Source: an uncultured Bacilli bacterium (GTDB lineage Bacteria > Bacillota_I > Bacilli_A > RF39 > UBA660). Taken from it: 18,740 nt of DNA. The position numbers and the translations under genes were made by a program. The stretch spans positions 1 through 18,740 of the forward strand of contig CANRJL010000004.1 of assembly GCA_947630935.1 (NCBI GenBank), read 5' to 3'. The notes below the pieces were generated by a model. It saw only the letters and a program-made list of their open reading frames with translations, made no database searches and was not told the origin of the DNA. Below are positions 7,161 through 14,552 of the stretch, piece by piece (the stretch's first letter is position 1; each line of letters starts with the position of its first letter).

Positions 7161-8090
7161 ATGAGTAAAATAGCTGTTTTAATTCCTTGCTATAATGAAA
7201 GTAAAACTATTGCTAAAGTAATAAAAGATTATCAAAAAGTTTTACCTTCTGCGGATATATATGTCTATGATAATAATTCAACTGATAATACTGCACAAAT
7301 AGCTAAAAGTACAGGGGGGGGGATATTTATCCGCTATGAATATAAACAAGGCAAAGGCAATGTCATTCGTTCTATGTTTAAACAAATAGATGCTGATTGT
7401 TATTTAATGATTGATGGCGATGATACTTATCCAGCTGAAAATGCTCCAGAAATGTGTCAATTAATTTTAGATAAAAAAGCTGATATGGTTATTGGTGACC
7501 GTTTATCTTCGACTTATTTTCAAGAAAACAAAAGACCTTTCCATAATTTTGGTAATGTTTTAGTGCGCAGTTTAATAAATCATTTATTTCATAGTAATAT
7601 TAAAGATATTATGACTGGGTATCGGGCTTTTAGTTATGAATTTGTTAAAACTTTTCCTGTTTTATCTAAAGGCTTTGAAATAGAAACTGAAATGACTATT
7701 CATGCTTTAGATAAAAATTTTTTATTAAAAGAAATACCTGTTGACTATCGTGACCGTCCTAAAGGAAGTGTTTCAAAATTAAATACTTACAAAGATGGAT
7801 ACAAAGTTTTAAAAACAATCGCGCGCTTATTTAAAGAATATAAACCAATGGTTTTTTTTGGCTATATCAGTGTTTTCTTTTTTATCATTTCACTTTTATT
7901 TGGCACGCCAGTCTTTATTGAATATTTTAAGACAGGCTTAGTTTTAAAATTTCCGACTTTAATCTTTGCTGGTTTTATGCTTATGATTTCAATGCTTATG
8001 CTTATATGTGGCATTATATTAGAAGTTGTAGTTAAGAAAAATCGTCAATTATTTGAATATGTTTTAATCAATACTAAACGGAGGTCTTAA
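7161..8090 (+). CDS. GT2 glycosyltransferase, DPM1/GtrB-like, phase-variable
   Basis: A family 2 glycosyltransferase that likely moves a sugar from a nucleotide donor to undecaprenyl phosphate at the inner membrane face. Visible features are IPCYNES (8-14), DNNSTDNT (37-44), the metal/nucleotide motif DGDD (85-88), a GYRAFS block, and two C-terminal membrane segments (about 225-250 and 260-290), the GtrB layout. G9 at 7314-7322 encodes Gly52-Gly54 between the first beta strands, where most relatives do not have three glycines. Ten Gs lead to a stop about six codons after the tract; eight Gs also run to an early stop. The present length is ON. It abuts the following GtrA-containing gene with no gap (TAAATG), so the two probably act together. 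Confidence 0.87.
   Translation: MSKIAVLIPCYNESKTIAKVIKDYQKVLPSADIYVYDNNSTDNTAQIAKSTGGGIFIRYEYKQGKGNVIRSMFKQIDADCYLMIDGDDTYPAENAPEMCQLILDKKADMVIGDRLSSTYFQENKRPFHNFGNVLVRSLINHLFHSNIKDIMTGYRAFSYEFVKTFPVLSKGFEIETEMTIHALDKNFLLKEIPVDYRDRPKGSVSKLNTYKDGYKVLKTIARLFKEYKPMVFFGYISVFFFIISLLFGTPVFIEYFKTGLVLKFPTLIFAGFMLMISMLMLICGIILEVVVKKNRQLFEYVLINTKRRS
7314..7322 (+). repeat. G9 homopolymer tract in coding sequence
   Basis: Nine Gs begin on a codon boundary of the GT2 gene and read GGG GGG GGG. Gain or loss of one G truncates the enzyme before its DGDD motif, so this tract can switch the enzyme off completely. The gene is in frame in this sequence. Confidence 0.9.
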
Positions 8091-10268
8091 ATGAAAAGAA
8101 AAGAGTTAATGATTCAAATCTTTAAATTTGTAATAGTGGGGGGAATTGCTACTGTAATAGATTGGCTAATTTATTTTATCTTATATAATTTATGTTCTAT
8201 TAACCCTTTAATTGCCAATATAATTTCTTTTTCTATTTCTGTTATTTATAATTATTTAGCTAGTGTTAAATGGGTTTTTAAAGTCAATAATTCTAAAACT
8301 AAAAAGCAATTATTTAGTGAATTTATGCTATTTAGTATTTTAGGTCTATTATTAACTGAATTTCTTTTATGGTTATTTATTGCCAAACTAAATATTGGTG
8401 GTTTAGTCGCGAAAGTTATTTCTACTGCTATTGTTATGGTCTTTAATTTTGTAACTCGCAAAATATTTTTAGAAAAAAATCTTGATTTTAAAAAAATGCT
8501 TTCTCGTAAAGAAGTTACAAAAATCTTAATGATTTTTTATGCTCTTTGTTTTACGATTGGCCTTAATTATTACTTTTTTAAAAAATCTGTTTTTGGTCGG
8601 CAAAGTATATTGAATTTTTTAATATTATTTCTTGTCTATAAATTTTTAAATAATAATAAAGTTAATTCTCAAGAAAAAGAACCTCTTATTTTTTCATATA
8701 TCTTAGCAACTACCTTAGTAATTGGTCAAGTTATCTTTGATAGTAATGATATTAGTAATTTATGGAGTAGTTGGAAAACTTTATTTTTAAATATAATTAC
8801 ATGGTTAGGTTTTTTAAAAGTTTTTGCTCAGGCATTCTCTTTAATTTTTGCTAAATTAAAAAAAATGGAAACTAAAAAACAGCCAAAGTTATGGAAATTT
8901 TATCGCTTAAAAAACATTTATCTTATTTTAGTAGGAATTTTAGTTTCTAGTAAAATTCCTGTTTTCTTAGCTTATTTTCCAGGAATATATGCTTGCGATA
9001 TTAATGTTCAAACTAATCAAATATTTACTAATTCAATTAGTAAATGGCATCCCCCAATTCATACTTACTTTTGGCAATTTTGTCTTTATTTAAGTACTAA
9101 GATAAATATTGATGCTTTAATTATTTATTCTTGGCTTCAAATTATTTTCTTATCTTTAGTCTTTGCTAAGATTTGTCATTTTTTAATTAAGAAAGAAGCA
9201 AATAATTGGGTAATTTTATTTGCCATTATTTTCTTTGCTTGTAACCCAGTTATTCATATTTATTCTTTAGTAACTACTAAAGATGTCATATTTGCTGGTT
9301 TTATGCTTTTATTTATCTTAGAAATAATTTCTTTATTAACTGACCCACAAGAATATTTAAAAAAACCATTTAATTGGTTTAAATATCTGTTTTTTGGTAT
9401 CATGGCCTGTTTATTTCGCAATAATGCCATCTATGCCATTATTTTAAGTGCACCTTTTCTAATACTTATAAGTAAAAAATACTGGCGTCAAATTTTAGCA
9501 ATGTTTATTCTTATATTTCTTGGTTATTTAAGTATTCAAAATGGTATTTATAATTTTCTTGGAGTTAAAGAAGGCAACAACAAAGAAATGCTTAGTGTTC
9601 CTATAGAACAAATAGCAAATGTTGTCTATCATAATGACTCTAATCTTACTGATACAGAAAAAGCTGAAATTAAGCAATTTTTATCTTATGAAACAGCCTT
9701 AAAAAAATATAACCCTCGTTTAGCTGATAATGTTAAAGGTACTTTTAATACCACTTATTTTAATAATCATAAAATTGCTTTTCTAAAATTATGGACAAGT
9801 CTTTTAGTAAAATATCCACTAAATTATGTTTCAGCTTTCTTATCATTAAGTTTAAATTATTGGTATCTAGATGCTAATACTCTTGATTCATATACTAAAA
9901 AAGGTTATTTAGAAGACTATTTTTATGAAAATGAATATTATCAAACTAAACGTGAAAGTAAAATACCTTGGCTTTATCAACAATATCATCAAGTAGCTAA
10001 TTATAAATTGTTTGAAAAGATGCCTTTTATATCTCGCTTATTTTCAGTTAATCTTATTTTCTGGTTGCTTTTATTTACCATTTTTGTTTTATGGCATCAA
10101 AAGCAAATGAAATTATTAATCAGTATCTTACCTTTATTCTTTATATGGTTAACGCATATGGCTGGACCAATCAGTTCTTTTCGTTATTTATTTAGCTTAT
10201 ACTGTGCTTATCCCTTATTTATAGCCTTTATTTTTAATAGTAATCGTATTTTTCCTAAAGCCAAATAA
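8091..10268 (+). CDS. GtrA domain fused to a GT-C-like membrane protein (DUF6020-like)
   Basis: Residues 1-130 form a GtrA domain with four membrane segments, starting FVIVGGIATVIDW; GtrA proteins are thought to flip lipid-linked sugars. The remaining ~590 residues are a polytopic membrane protein resembling DUF6020/GT-C glycosyltransferases. It has FPGIYACDIN with Asp303 and, 17 residues later, HPPIHTYFWQ (His320), as in GT-C enzymes with an acidic residue in an early periplasmic loop and a HPP motif, and it ends in further membrane helices. With the GtrB-like gene upstream it would form a complete gtr module: load sugar on the lipid, flip it, attach it to the outer glycan. Ribosome binding site GGAGGT lies in the upstream gene's end. 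DUF6020 assignment is from recall of family features, moderately sure. Confidence 0.75.
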   Translation: MKRKELMIQIFKFVIVGGIATVIDWLIYFILYNLCSINPLIANIISFSISVIYNYLASVKWVFKVNNSKTKKQLFSEFMLFSILGLLLTEFLLWLFIAKLNIGGLVAKVISTAIVMVFNFVTRKIFLEKNLDFKKMLSRKEVTKILMIFYALCFTIGLNYYFFKKSVFGRQSILNFLILFLVYKFLNNNKVNSQEKEPLIFSYILATTLVIGQVIFDSNDISNLWSSWKTLFLNIITWLGFLKVFAQAFSLIFAKLKKMETKKQPKLWKFYRLKNIYLILVGILVSSKIPVFLAYFPGIYACDINVQTNQIFTNSISKWHPPIHTYFWQFCLYLSTKINIDALIIYSWLQIIFLSLVFAKICHFLIKKEANNWVILFAIIFFACNPVIHIYSLVTTKDVIFAGFMLLFILEIISLLTDPQEYLKKPFNWFKYLFFGIMACLFRNNAIYAIILSAPFLILISKKYWRQILAMFILIFLGYLSIQNGIYNFLGVKEGNNKEMLSVPIEQIANVVYHNDSNLTDTEKAEIKQFLSYETALKKYNPRLADNVKGTFNTTYFNNHKIAFLKLWTSLLVKYPLNYVSAFLSLSLNYWYLDANTLDSYTKKGYLEDYFYENEYYQTKRESKIPWLYQQYHQVANYKLFEKMPFISRLFSVNLIFWLLLFTIFVLWHQKQMKLLISILPLFFIWLTHMAGPISSFRYLFSLYCAYPLFIAFIFNSNRIFPKAK

Positions 10269-10284
10269 TTTTCACATGAAGTTT

Positions 10285-10326
10285 ACATTTAAAAAAGATA
10301 CACTTGCTTCAAGTATAGATAAATGT
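10285..10326 (+). promoter_or_regulatory. Inverted repeat overlapping the backbone-operon promoter
   Basis: ACATTTA (10285-10291) is mirrored by TAAATGT (10320-10326), and nested inside is ACTTG-CTT-CAAGT (10303-10315). The outer arms are perfectly complementary but the middle is bulged. The dyad covers the -35 box and spacer of the promoter, a typical operator position. No T-run follows, so it is not a terminator. Regulator unknown. Confidence 0.4.
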
Positions 10327-10332
10327 TAAAAT
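10304..10332 (+). promoter_or_regulatory. Promoter of the backbone (PGT) operon
   Basis: TTGCTT (10304-10309) and TAAAAT (10327-10332) are spaced by 17 bases, with TGT before the -10 box as an extended -10. The 109-base gap 10269-10377 holds this promoter, the dyad over it, and the ribosome binding site AGGTG (10366-10370) seven bases before ATG 10378. I see no clear terminator for the upstream gene in the gap. Confidence 0.65.
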
Positions 10333-10377
10333 GAAATTACGAAGTGTTTAAATTAGAGAAATATTAGGTGATTTAAG

Positions 10378-11043
10378 ATGAAGAACAAAACTTCTAAACA
10401 TAAGCCTTTATATAATATCAAAAAGGTAGTTTATTTATGTATAAAAAGATTATTTGATATCGTGTGCAGTATTGTCGGAATTCTTGTATTAATTCCTCTT
10501 TCTGTCGTCATAAAAATATGCTATGTATGTACGGGCGATTTTCATAGCATTTTTTATGTGCAAAAAAGAATTGGTAAGAATGGCAAAATTTTTAATTTCT
10601 ATAAATATCGTTCTATGGTTTTAAATGCTGATGAAATTATTGAAAAATGGCTTTTAGAAAACCCTGAAATCAGAAAAGAATACTCTAAAAATAAAAAATT
10701 GAAACATGACCCGCGTATAACTAAAATAGGCTATATTTTACGACGAACATCTTTAGATGAATTTCCTCAGTTTATTAATGTGTTAAAAGGGGATATGAGT
10801 GTTATTGGCAATCGTCCTTATATGTTGCGGGAAAAAGTAGATATGGGCAAATATTATGATGATATTGTTAAAACTAAGCCTGGTATTACTGGCTTATGGC
10901 AAGTAAGTGGCCGTAATGATACAACTTTTAAAAAACGTTTGCAATTAGAAAAAAAATATTCTGAGACATGTTCTTTATTTTTAGATATTAGAATTCTATT
11001 CCATACTGTTATTGCAGTAATTACAGGGGATGGTGCGATGTGA
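10378..11043 (+). CDS. Initiating sugar-1-phosphate transferase (monotopic phosphoglycosyltransferase)
   Basis: This enzyme should begin repeat-unit synthesis by moving a sugar-1-phosphate from a UDP-sugar to undecaprenyl phosphate. It has the minimal catalytic core (221 aa), like PglC or the C-terminal half of WcaJ. There is one N-terminal re-entrant hydrophobic segment (about 25-50), then KYRSM, HDPRITKIG, the TSLDEFPQ block with the catalytic Asp-Glu pair, IGNRP (where many relatives have VGPRP), and KPGITGLWQVSGR. It is first in its operon, right after a promoter, as expected for the committed step. The stop overlaps the next gene's GTG start by four bases. The donor sugar cannot be read from sequence. 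Confidence 0.9.
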   Translation: MKNKTSKHKPLYNIKKVVYLCIKRLFDIVCSIVGILVLIPLSVVIKICYVCTGDFHSIFYVQKRIGKNGKIFNFYKYRSMVLNADEIIEKWLLENPEIRKEYSKNKKLKHDPRITKIGYILRRTSLDEFPQFINVLKGDMSVIGNRPYMLREKVDMGKYYDDIVKTKPGITGLWQVSGRNDTTFKKRLQLEKKYSETCSLFLDIRILFHTVIAVITGDGAM

Positions 11044-12047
11044 AAAAGTTGTTGTTTGTAAATTTGTTAATACTTCTTTTTATTTGTGGCTGTACTCATA
11101 AAGAACCAGAAAATAATGTTGTCTTAGAAAATGAAAATAAAACAGAAGAAGTTCCTCAAGAAATAAAAGTAGTCGATTTAGCTTCAACAGCTCGTCCTTA
11201 TGCTGTTGTAATTAATAATACTTCTGTTGCAGTTAAAGTCCAACAAGGTCTACAACAAGCATATATGGTTTATAGCATTCCTGTTGAAGGGGGTCTTACA
11301 AGATTACTCGCTTTTTATAAAGATATAGCTGATTTAAAAATAGGGACAATAAGAAGTGCTAGACATAATTTCTTAGATTTTGCTATGGAGCAAGATGCTA
11401 TCTTTGTTCATTGGGGTTGGAGTCATTATGCCAAAGACCAAATAGCAAGTTTAAATATTAATAATATTAATGGTTTATCTGATTCGGCTTTTTGGCGAGA
11501 AAACCCGGAGAATTTAGCAACTGAACATACTGGTTACACTAATTTAGCTAAAGTAAAAGATGTCGCTGTAAAAAAAGGCTATTCTTTAACTACTACTAAA
11601 AAAGTTCCTTTAAATTATTCTTATTCTGAAGTTGATTTAGCGCCACTGGCTAATAGCCAACCTGCTACCAATATATTTATTCCTTCTAATGCTTCTTTAA
11701 GTTCTAGCTATGAATATGATGCTGAAAATAAAGTCTATAAAAGAAGTGTCAATAATAACCCTCATATTGATTATGCTACTAAAAAACAATATACCGTAAA
11801 AAATATTATAATTGTCAAAATTAATACTAAAGTAGCAAGTGATGGTAAATATTGGGATTTGACAACAACTGGTAGTGGGGAAGGGCAATATATTACAAAT
11901 GGTTATGCTATTCCAATTAAATGGACTAAAGAAAAAAGAGATAGTCAAACAATTTATCGCGATTTAGCTGGTGAAGAAATAAAAATAAATGATGGTAATA
12001 CATTTATTGAATTACAGTCAACCAATCAACAATACACCATAAAATAA
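11040..12047 (+). CDS. YerB-like DUF3048 lipoprotein
   Basis: A predicted lipoprotein with a basic N-terminus, hydrophobic stretch and the lipobox ICGC (lipidated Cys18), so it should sit on the outer face of the membrane. The DUF3048 pattern is clear: RPYAVVINN, EGGLTRLLAFY, IGTIRSARH, and HWGWS. These are as in B. subtilis YerB, whose function is not firmly known to me. Length (335 aa) fits a full two-part DUF3048 protein. It starts with GTG overlapping the previous stop (GTGA). Placement between the initiating transferase and glycosyltransferases suggests a role in assembling or attaching the surface glycan; this is inference from position only. Confidence 0.85.
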   Translation: MKKLLFVNLLILLFICGCTHKEPENNVVLENENKTEEVPQEIKVVDLASTARPYAVVINNTSVAVKVQQGLQQAYMVYSIPVEGGLTRLLAFYKDIADLKIGTIRSARHNFLDFAMEQDAIFVHWGWSHYAKDQIASLNINNINGLSDSAFWRENPENLATEHTGYTNLAKVKDVAVKKGYSLTTTKKVPLNYSYSEVDLAPLANSQPATNIFIPSNASLSSSYEYDAENKVYKRSVNNNPHIDYATKKQYTVKNIIIVKINTKVASDGKYWDLTTTGSGEGQYITNGYAIPIKWTKEKRDSQTIYRDLAGEEIKINDGNTFIELQSTNQQYTIK

Positions 12048-12060
12048 AGGAGTAAAAGCT

Positions 12061-12840
12061 ATGCAAGATAAAATAAAAATTATTGTAGCCACCCATAAAA
12101 AATATCAAATGCCTTCTAGTGATTTATATCTTCCTTTACAAGTAGGCGCTAAGGGTAAAGAAAAACTAGGCTATCAAACTGATGATACTAAAGATAATAT
12201 TTCAGCTAAAAATTCTTCTTTTTGTGAATTAACTGGTTTATATTGGGCTTGGAAAAATTTATCAGCTGACTATATTGGTCTAGTTCACTATCGTAGATAT
12301 TTTGCTTCAAAAACAAGAAAAAAAGATAAATTTTCTGCTATCTTAACTAAAGAAGAAGCATTAAAATATTTAGAAAATTATGATATTATAGTTCCTAAAA
12401 AAAGGAAATACTGGATAGAAACGATATATAGTCATTATAAGCATACTCATTATGTTGAAACACTAGATGAAACAATTAAAATTATTCAAAAACTTTATCC
12501 AGAATACACCGAATCTCTTAATAAGACATTAAAAAGAACTTATATGTATGCTTTTAACATGTTTATTATGAAAAAAGAATATTTAGATGAATATTGTACT
12601 TGGTTATTTAAAATTCTTTTTGCTCTTGAAAAGAAAATGAAAAATAAGAAATATGATGCATTTCATGCTCGTTTTTATGGAAGAATTAGTGAAATTTTAT
12701 TTAATGTTTGGTTAAATTATAAAGGATATCAATACAAAGAAATTCCCTTTATTTATATGGAAAAAATAAATTGGTGGAAGAAAGGAACAAGTTTTTTAAA
12801 AGCCAAATTTTTTGGTAAAAAATACGATAAAAGTTTTTAG
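12061..12840 (+). CDS. DUF4422 family glycosyltransferase
   Basis: A 259-residue cytoplasmic protein of the DUF4422 type, common in capsule loci and regarded as glycosyltransferases. Seen here are the N-terminal KIIVATHKKY, the FCELTGLYWAWKN block, and YIGLVHYRRYF (HYRRYF at 76-81), all characteristic. There is no membrane segment. AAAGGAG (12047-12053) precedes the ATG. It probably adds one sugar to the lipid-linked intermediate started by the upstream phosphoglycosyltransferase. Donor and linkage are unknown. It is the only dedicated cytoplasmic glycosyltransferase in the backbone unit in this window, so others are likely outside it. Confidence 0.85.
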   Translation: MQDKIKIIVATHKKYQMPSSDLYLPLQVGAKGKEKLGYQTDDTKDNISAKNSSFCELTGLYWAWKNLSADYIGLVHYRRYFASKTRKKDKFSAILTKEEALKYLENYDIIVPKKRKYWIETIYSHYKHTHYVETLDETIKIIQKLYPEYTESLNKTLKRTYMYAFNMFIMKKEYLDEYCTWLFKILFALEKKMKNKKYDAFHARFYGRISEILFNVWLNYKGYQYKEIPFIYMEKINWWKKGTSFLKAKFFGKKYDKSF

Positions 12841-12854
12841 AAAGGAAAAAAACA

Positions 12855-13769
12855 ATGAAATTAAGAACAACAGATATATTTAAAAAACTCTATTTAAAAA
12901 ATCCTAATTTAATTGTTTTAAATAATGAACAAATTAAACAGCTGCAAACAATTATTGTAAATATGGCTGATGATATTATAGGAGTTTTAGAAGAAATTGG
13001 TGCGACTTATCATTTAACTGGTGGTTCTTGTTTAGGTGCCATTCGCCATCAAGGTTTTATTCCCTGGGATGATGATATGGATATTGATATAGCTCGTCAA
13101 GACGTTAAACCTTTTTTAGAAGCTTTTAAAGCTAAATATGAAGCAAAGTATTGGGTTCATACTCCTTATAATGAAGATAATTTTTGTCTACCAATTATTC
13201 AAATTAGACTTAAAGATACTGTTTATAAAGGTGTTAATGATTATTTAGAAGAAGAATGTGGTGTTCCTATTGACATGGCTATTATGGAAAATACATATGA
13301 TAATGCTTTTTTAAGAAAAATTCATGGTATTGGTAGTATGCTATTAGGTCTAATAGTTTCTTGTCGGAAATTTGCTCAATACAAAGATTTTTATTTAGAC
13401 TTAGTAAAAGGTTTAAAAGAAGAAACCAAAATATTTAAAAGAAAAATTTTTATTGGACGCTTATTTTCTTTCTTTTCCTTATCACACTGGATACGTCTTT
13501 ATGATAAATGGAATCAAAGATGTAAAAATGAAAACTCTAAATATGTCGTTGTTCCTACTGGTCGCAAAAATTTTTTCGGGGAAATTTATGAACGTGAAAA
13601 GTTCTTTTTAATGACCGAAGCTATTTTTTTAAAAAGACATTGGCAAGTTCCTAAAGATTACACTTATTATTTAGAAAAAATGTATGGTGATTATCAAAAA
13701 CTGCCACCTAAAGAAGATATTGAAAGACATGCTTTATTAGCATTTAATTTAAAAAAGAAAAATAAATAG
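12855..13769 (+). CDS. LicD family phosphotransferase
   Basis: LicD enzymes transfer a phospho-alcohol (phosphocholine, phosphoribitol and similar) from a CDP-activated donor to a glycan. The core nucleotidyltransferase-like motif is intact: LTGGSCLGAIRHQGFIPWDD, with GGS at 56-58 and WDDDMDID at 71-78. The C-terminal YGDYQKLPP signature is also present. The 304-aa length is typical. The next gene encodes a cytidylyltransferase that could supply the CDP donor, and the gene after that carries a second LicD domain. The alcohol cannot be named: choline-kinase or choline-transport genes are not in the window, which mildly favours an alditol phosphate. Confidence 0.9.
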   Translation: MKLRTTDIFKKLYLKNPNLIVLNNEQIKQLQTIIVNMADDIIGVLEEIGATYHLTGGSCLGAIRHQGFIPWDDDMDIDIARQDVKPFLEAFKAKYEAKYWVHTPYNEDNFCLPIIQIRLKDTVYKGVNDYLEEECGVPIDMAIMENTYDNAFLRKIHGIGSMLLGLIVSCRKFAQYKDFYLDLVKGLKEETKIFKRKIFIGRLFSFFSLSHWIRLYDKWNQRCKNENSKYVVVPTGRKNFFGEIYEREKFFLMTEAIFLKRHWQVPKDYTYYLEKMYGDYQKLPPKEDIERHALLAFNLKKKNK

Positions 13770-13783
13770 AAAGGATAACTAAA

Positions 13784-14536
13784 ATGAATATAGCTGTTAT
13801 ATTTGCTGGGGGAGTTGGAAGAAGAATGAAAACCTCTGGGCTTCCTAAACAATTTATTAAAATATTTAATGTGCCAATTATCGTGCATACTATTAACAAT
13901 TTTCAAAATAATTCAGCTATTGATAAAATTGTTGTTGTTATGCTTGAACAATATATTCCCTATATGCAAACACTCGTTAATCAATATCATTTAGATAAAG
14001 TAGTTTCTATTGTAAAAGGTGGTCAAACTGGTCAAGAGTCAATTTATAATGGTTTAAAAGAAGCCAAAAGAATTAGTTTAAATAAAGAAGCTATTGTCTT
14101 AATTCATGATGGAGTTCGACCATTTATTGAAGATGATTTAATTAAACGAAATATTGAAAGTGTCACCGTCTATAAATCAGCTATAAGTGCGGTTCCTTGT
14201 CGTGAGACCATTGTTACCGTAAATAATGATTTAAATGTAGAAAATATTACTAATCGGGCGACTTCTTGGATAGCAAGAGCTCCACAAAGTTTTTATCTTG
14301 ACGACATTTTAAATGCTCATGAACAAGCCAAAACAGATGGGCTTGCTACTTTTATTGATTCATGTACCTTAATGAAACATTATAATCACACCATTCATCT
14401 TGTAGAAACTTGCCCAGAAAATATCAAAGCCACAACACCAGATGATGTTATATATTTAAAATCATTAATGGAAATGAAAGATAATGTGCAAATACTAGGA
14501 GTTGACTTTAAAGAATACCGGAAATTATTAAAATAG
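13784..14536 (+). CDS. IspD/TarI family cytidylyltransferase
   Basis: A 250-aa enzyme that should join CTP with an alcohol phosphate to give a CDP-activated unit. The N-terminal nucleotide-binding motif is FAGGVGRRM (about 7-15), followed by LPKQF (20-24) and IIVHTINNF. Later blocks are IHDGVRPF, RAPQSF, and IKATTPDD. Within this superfamily the LPKQF and VHT features look closer to TarI (ribitol-5-phosphate) than to the isoprenoid enzyme IspD, and the LicD neighbours support a glycan role. No TarJ-like reductase is present here, so ribitol is not proven; erythritol- or glycerol-type substrates remain possible. Confidence 0.88.
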   Translation: MNIAVIFAGGVGRRMKTSGLPKQFIKIFNVPIIVHTINNFQNNSAIDKIVVVMLEQYIPYMQTLVNQYHLDKVVSIVKGGQTGQESIYNGLKEAKRISLNKEAIVLIHDGVRPFIEDDLIKRNIESVTVYKSAISAVPCRETIVTVNNDLNVENITNRATSWIARAPQSFYLDDILNAHEQAKTDGLATFIDSCTLMKHYNHTIHLVETCPENIKATTPDDVIYLKSLMEMKDNVQILGVDFKEYRKLLK

Positions 14537-14552
14537 AAAAGATGGGATATTT

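Noticed and set aside
8138..8143. G6 run in the GtrA-fusion gene as a fifth switch
   Set aside because: It is short, and it encodes VGG in a conserved GtrA glycine motif, so protein constraint explains it. It could be a precursor tract but there is no evidence.
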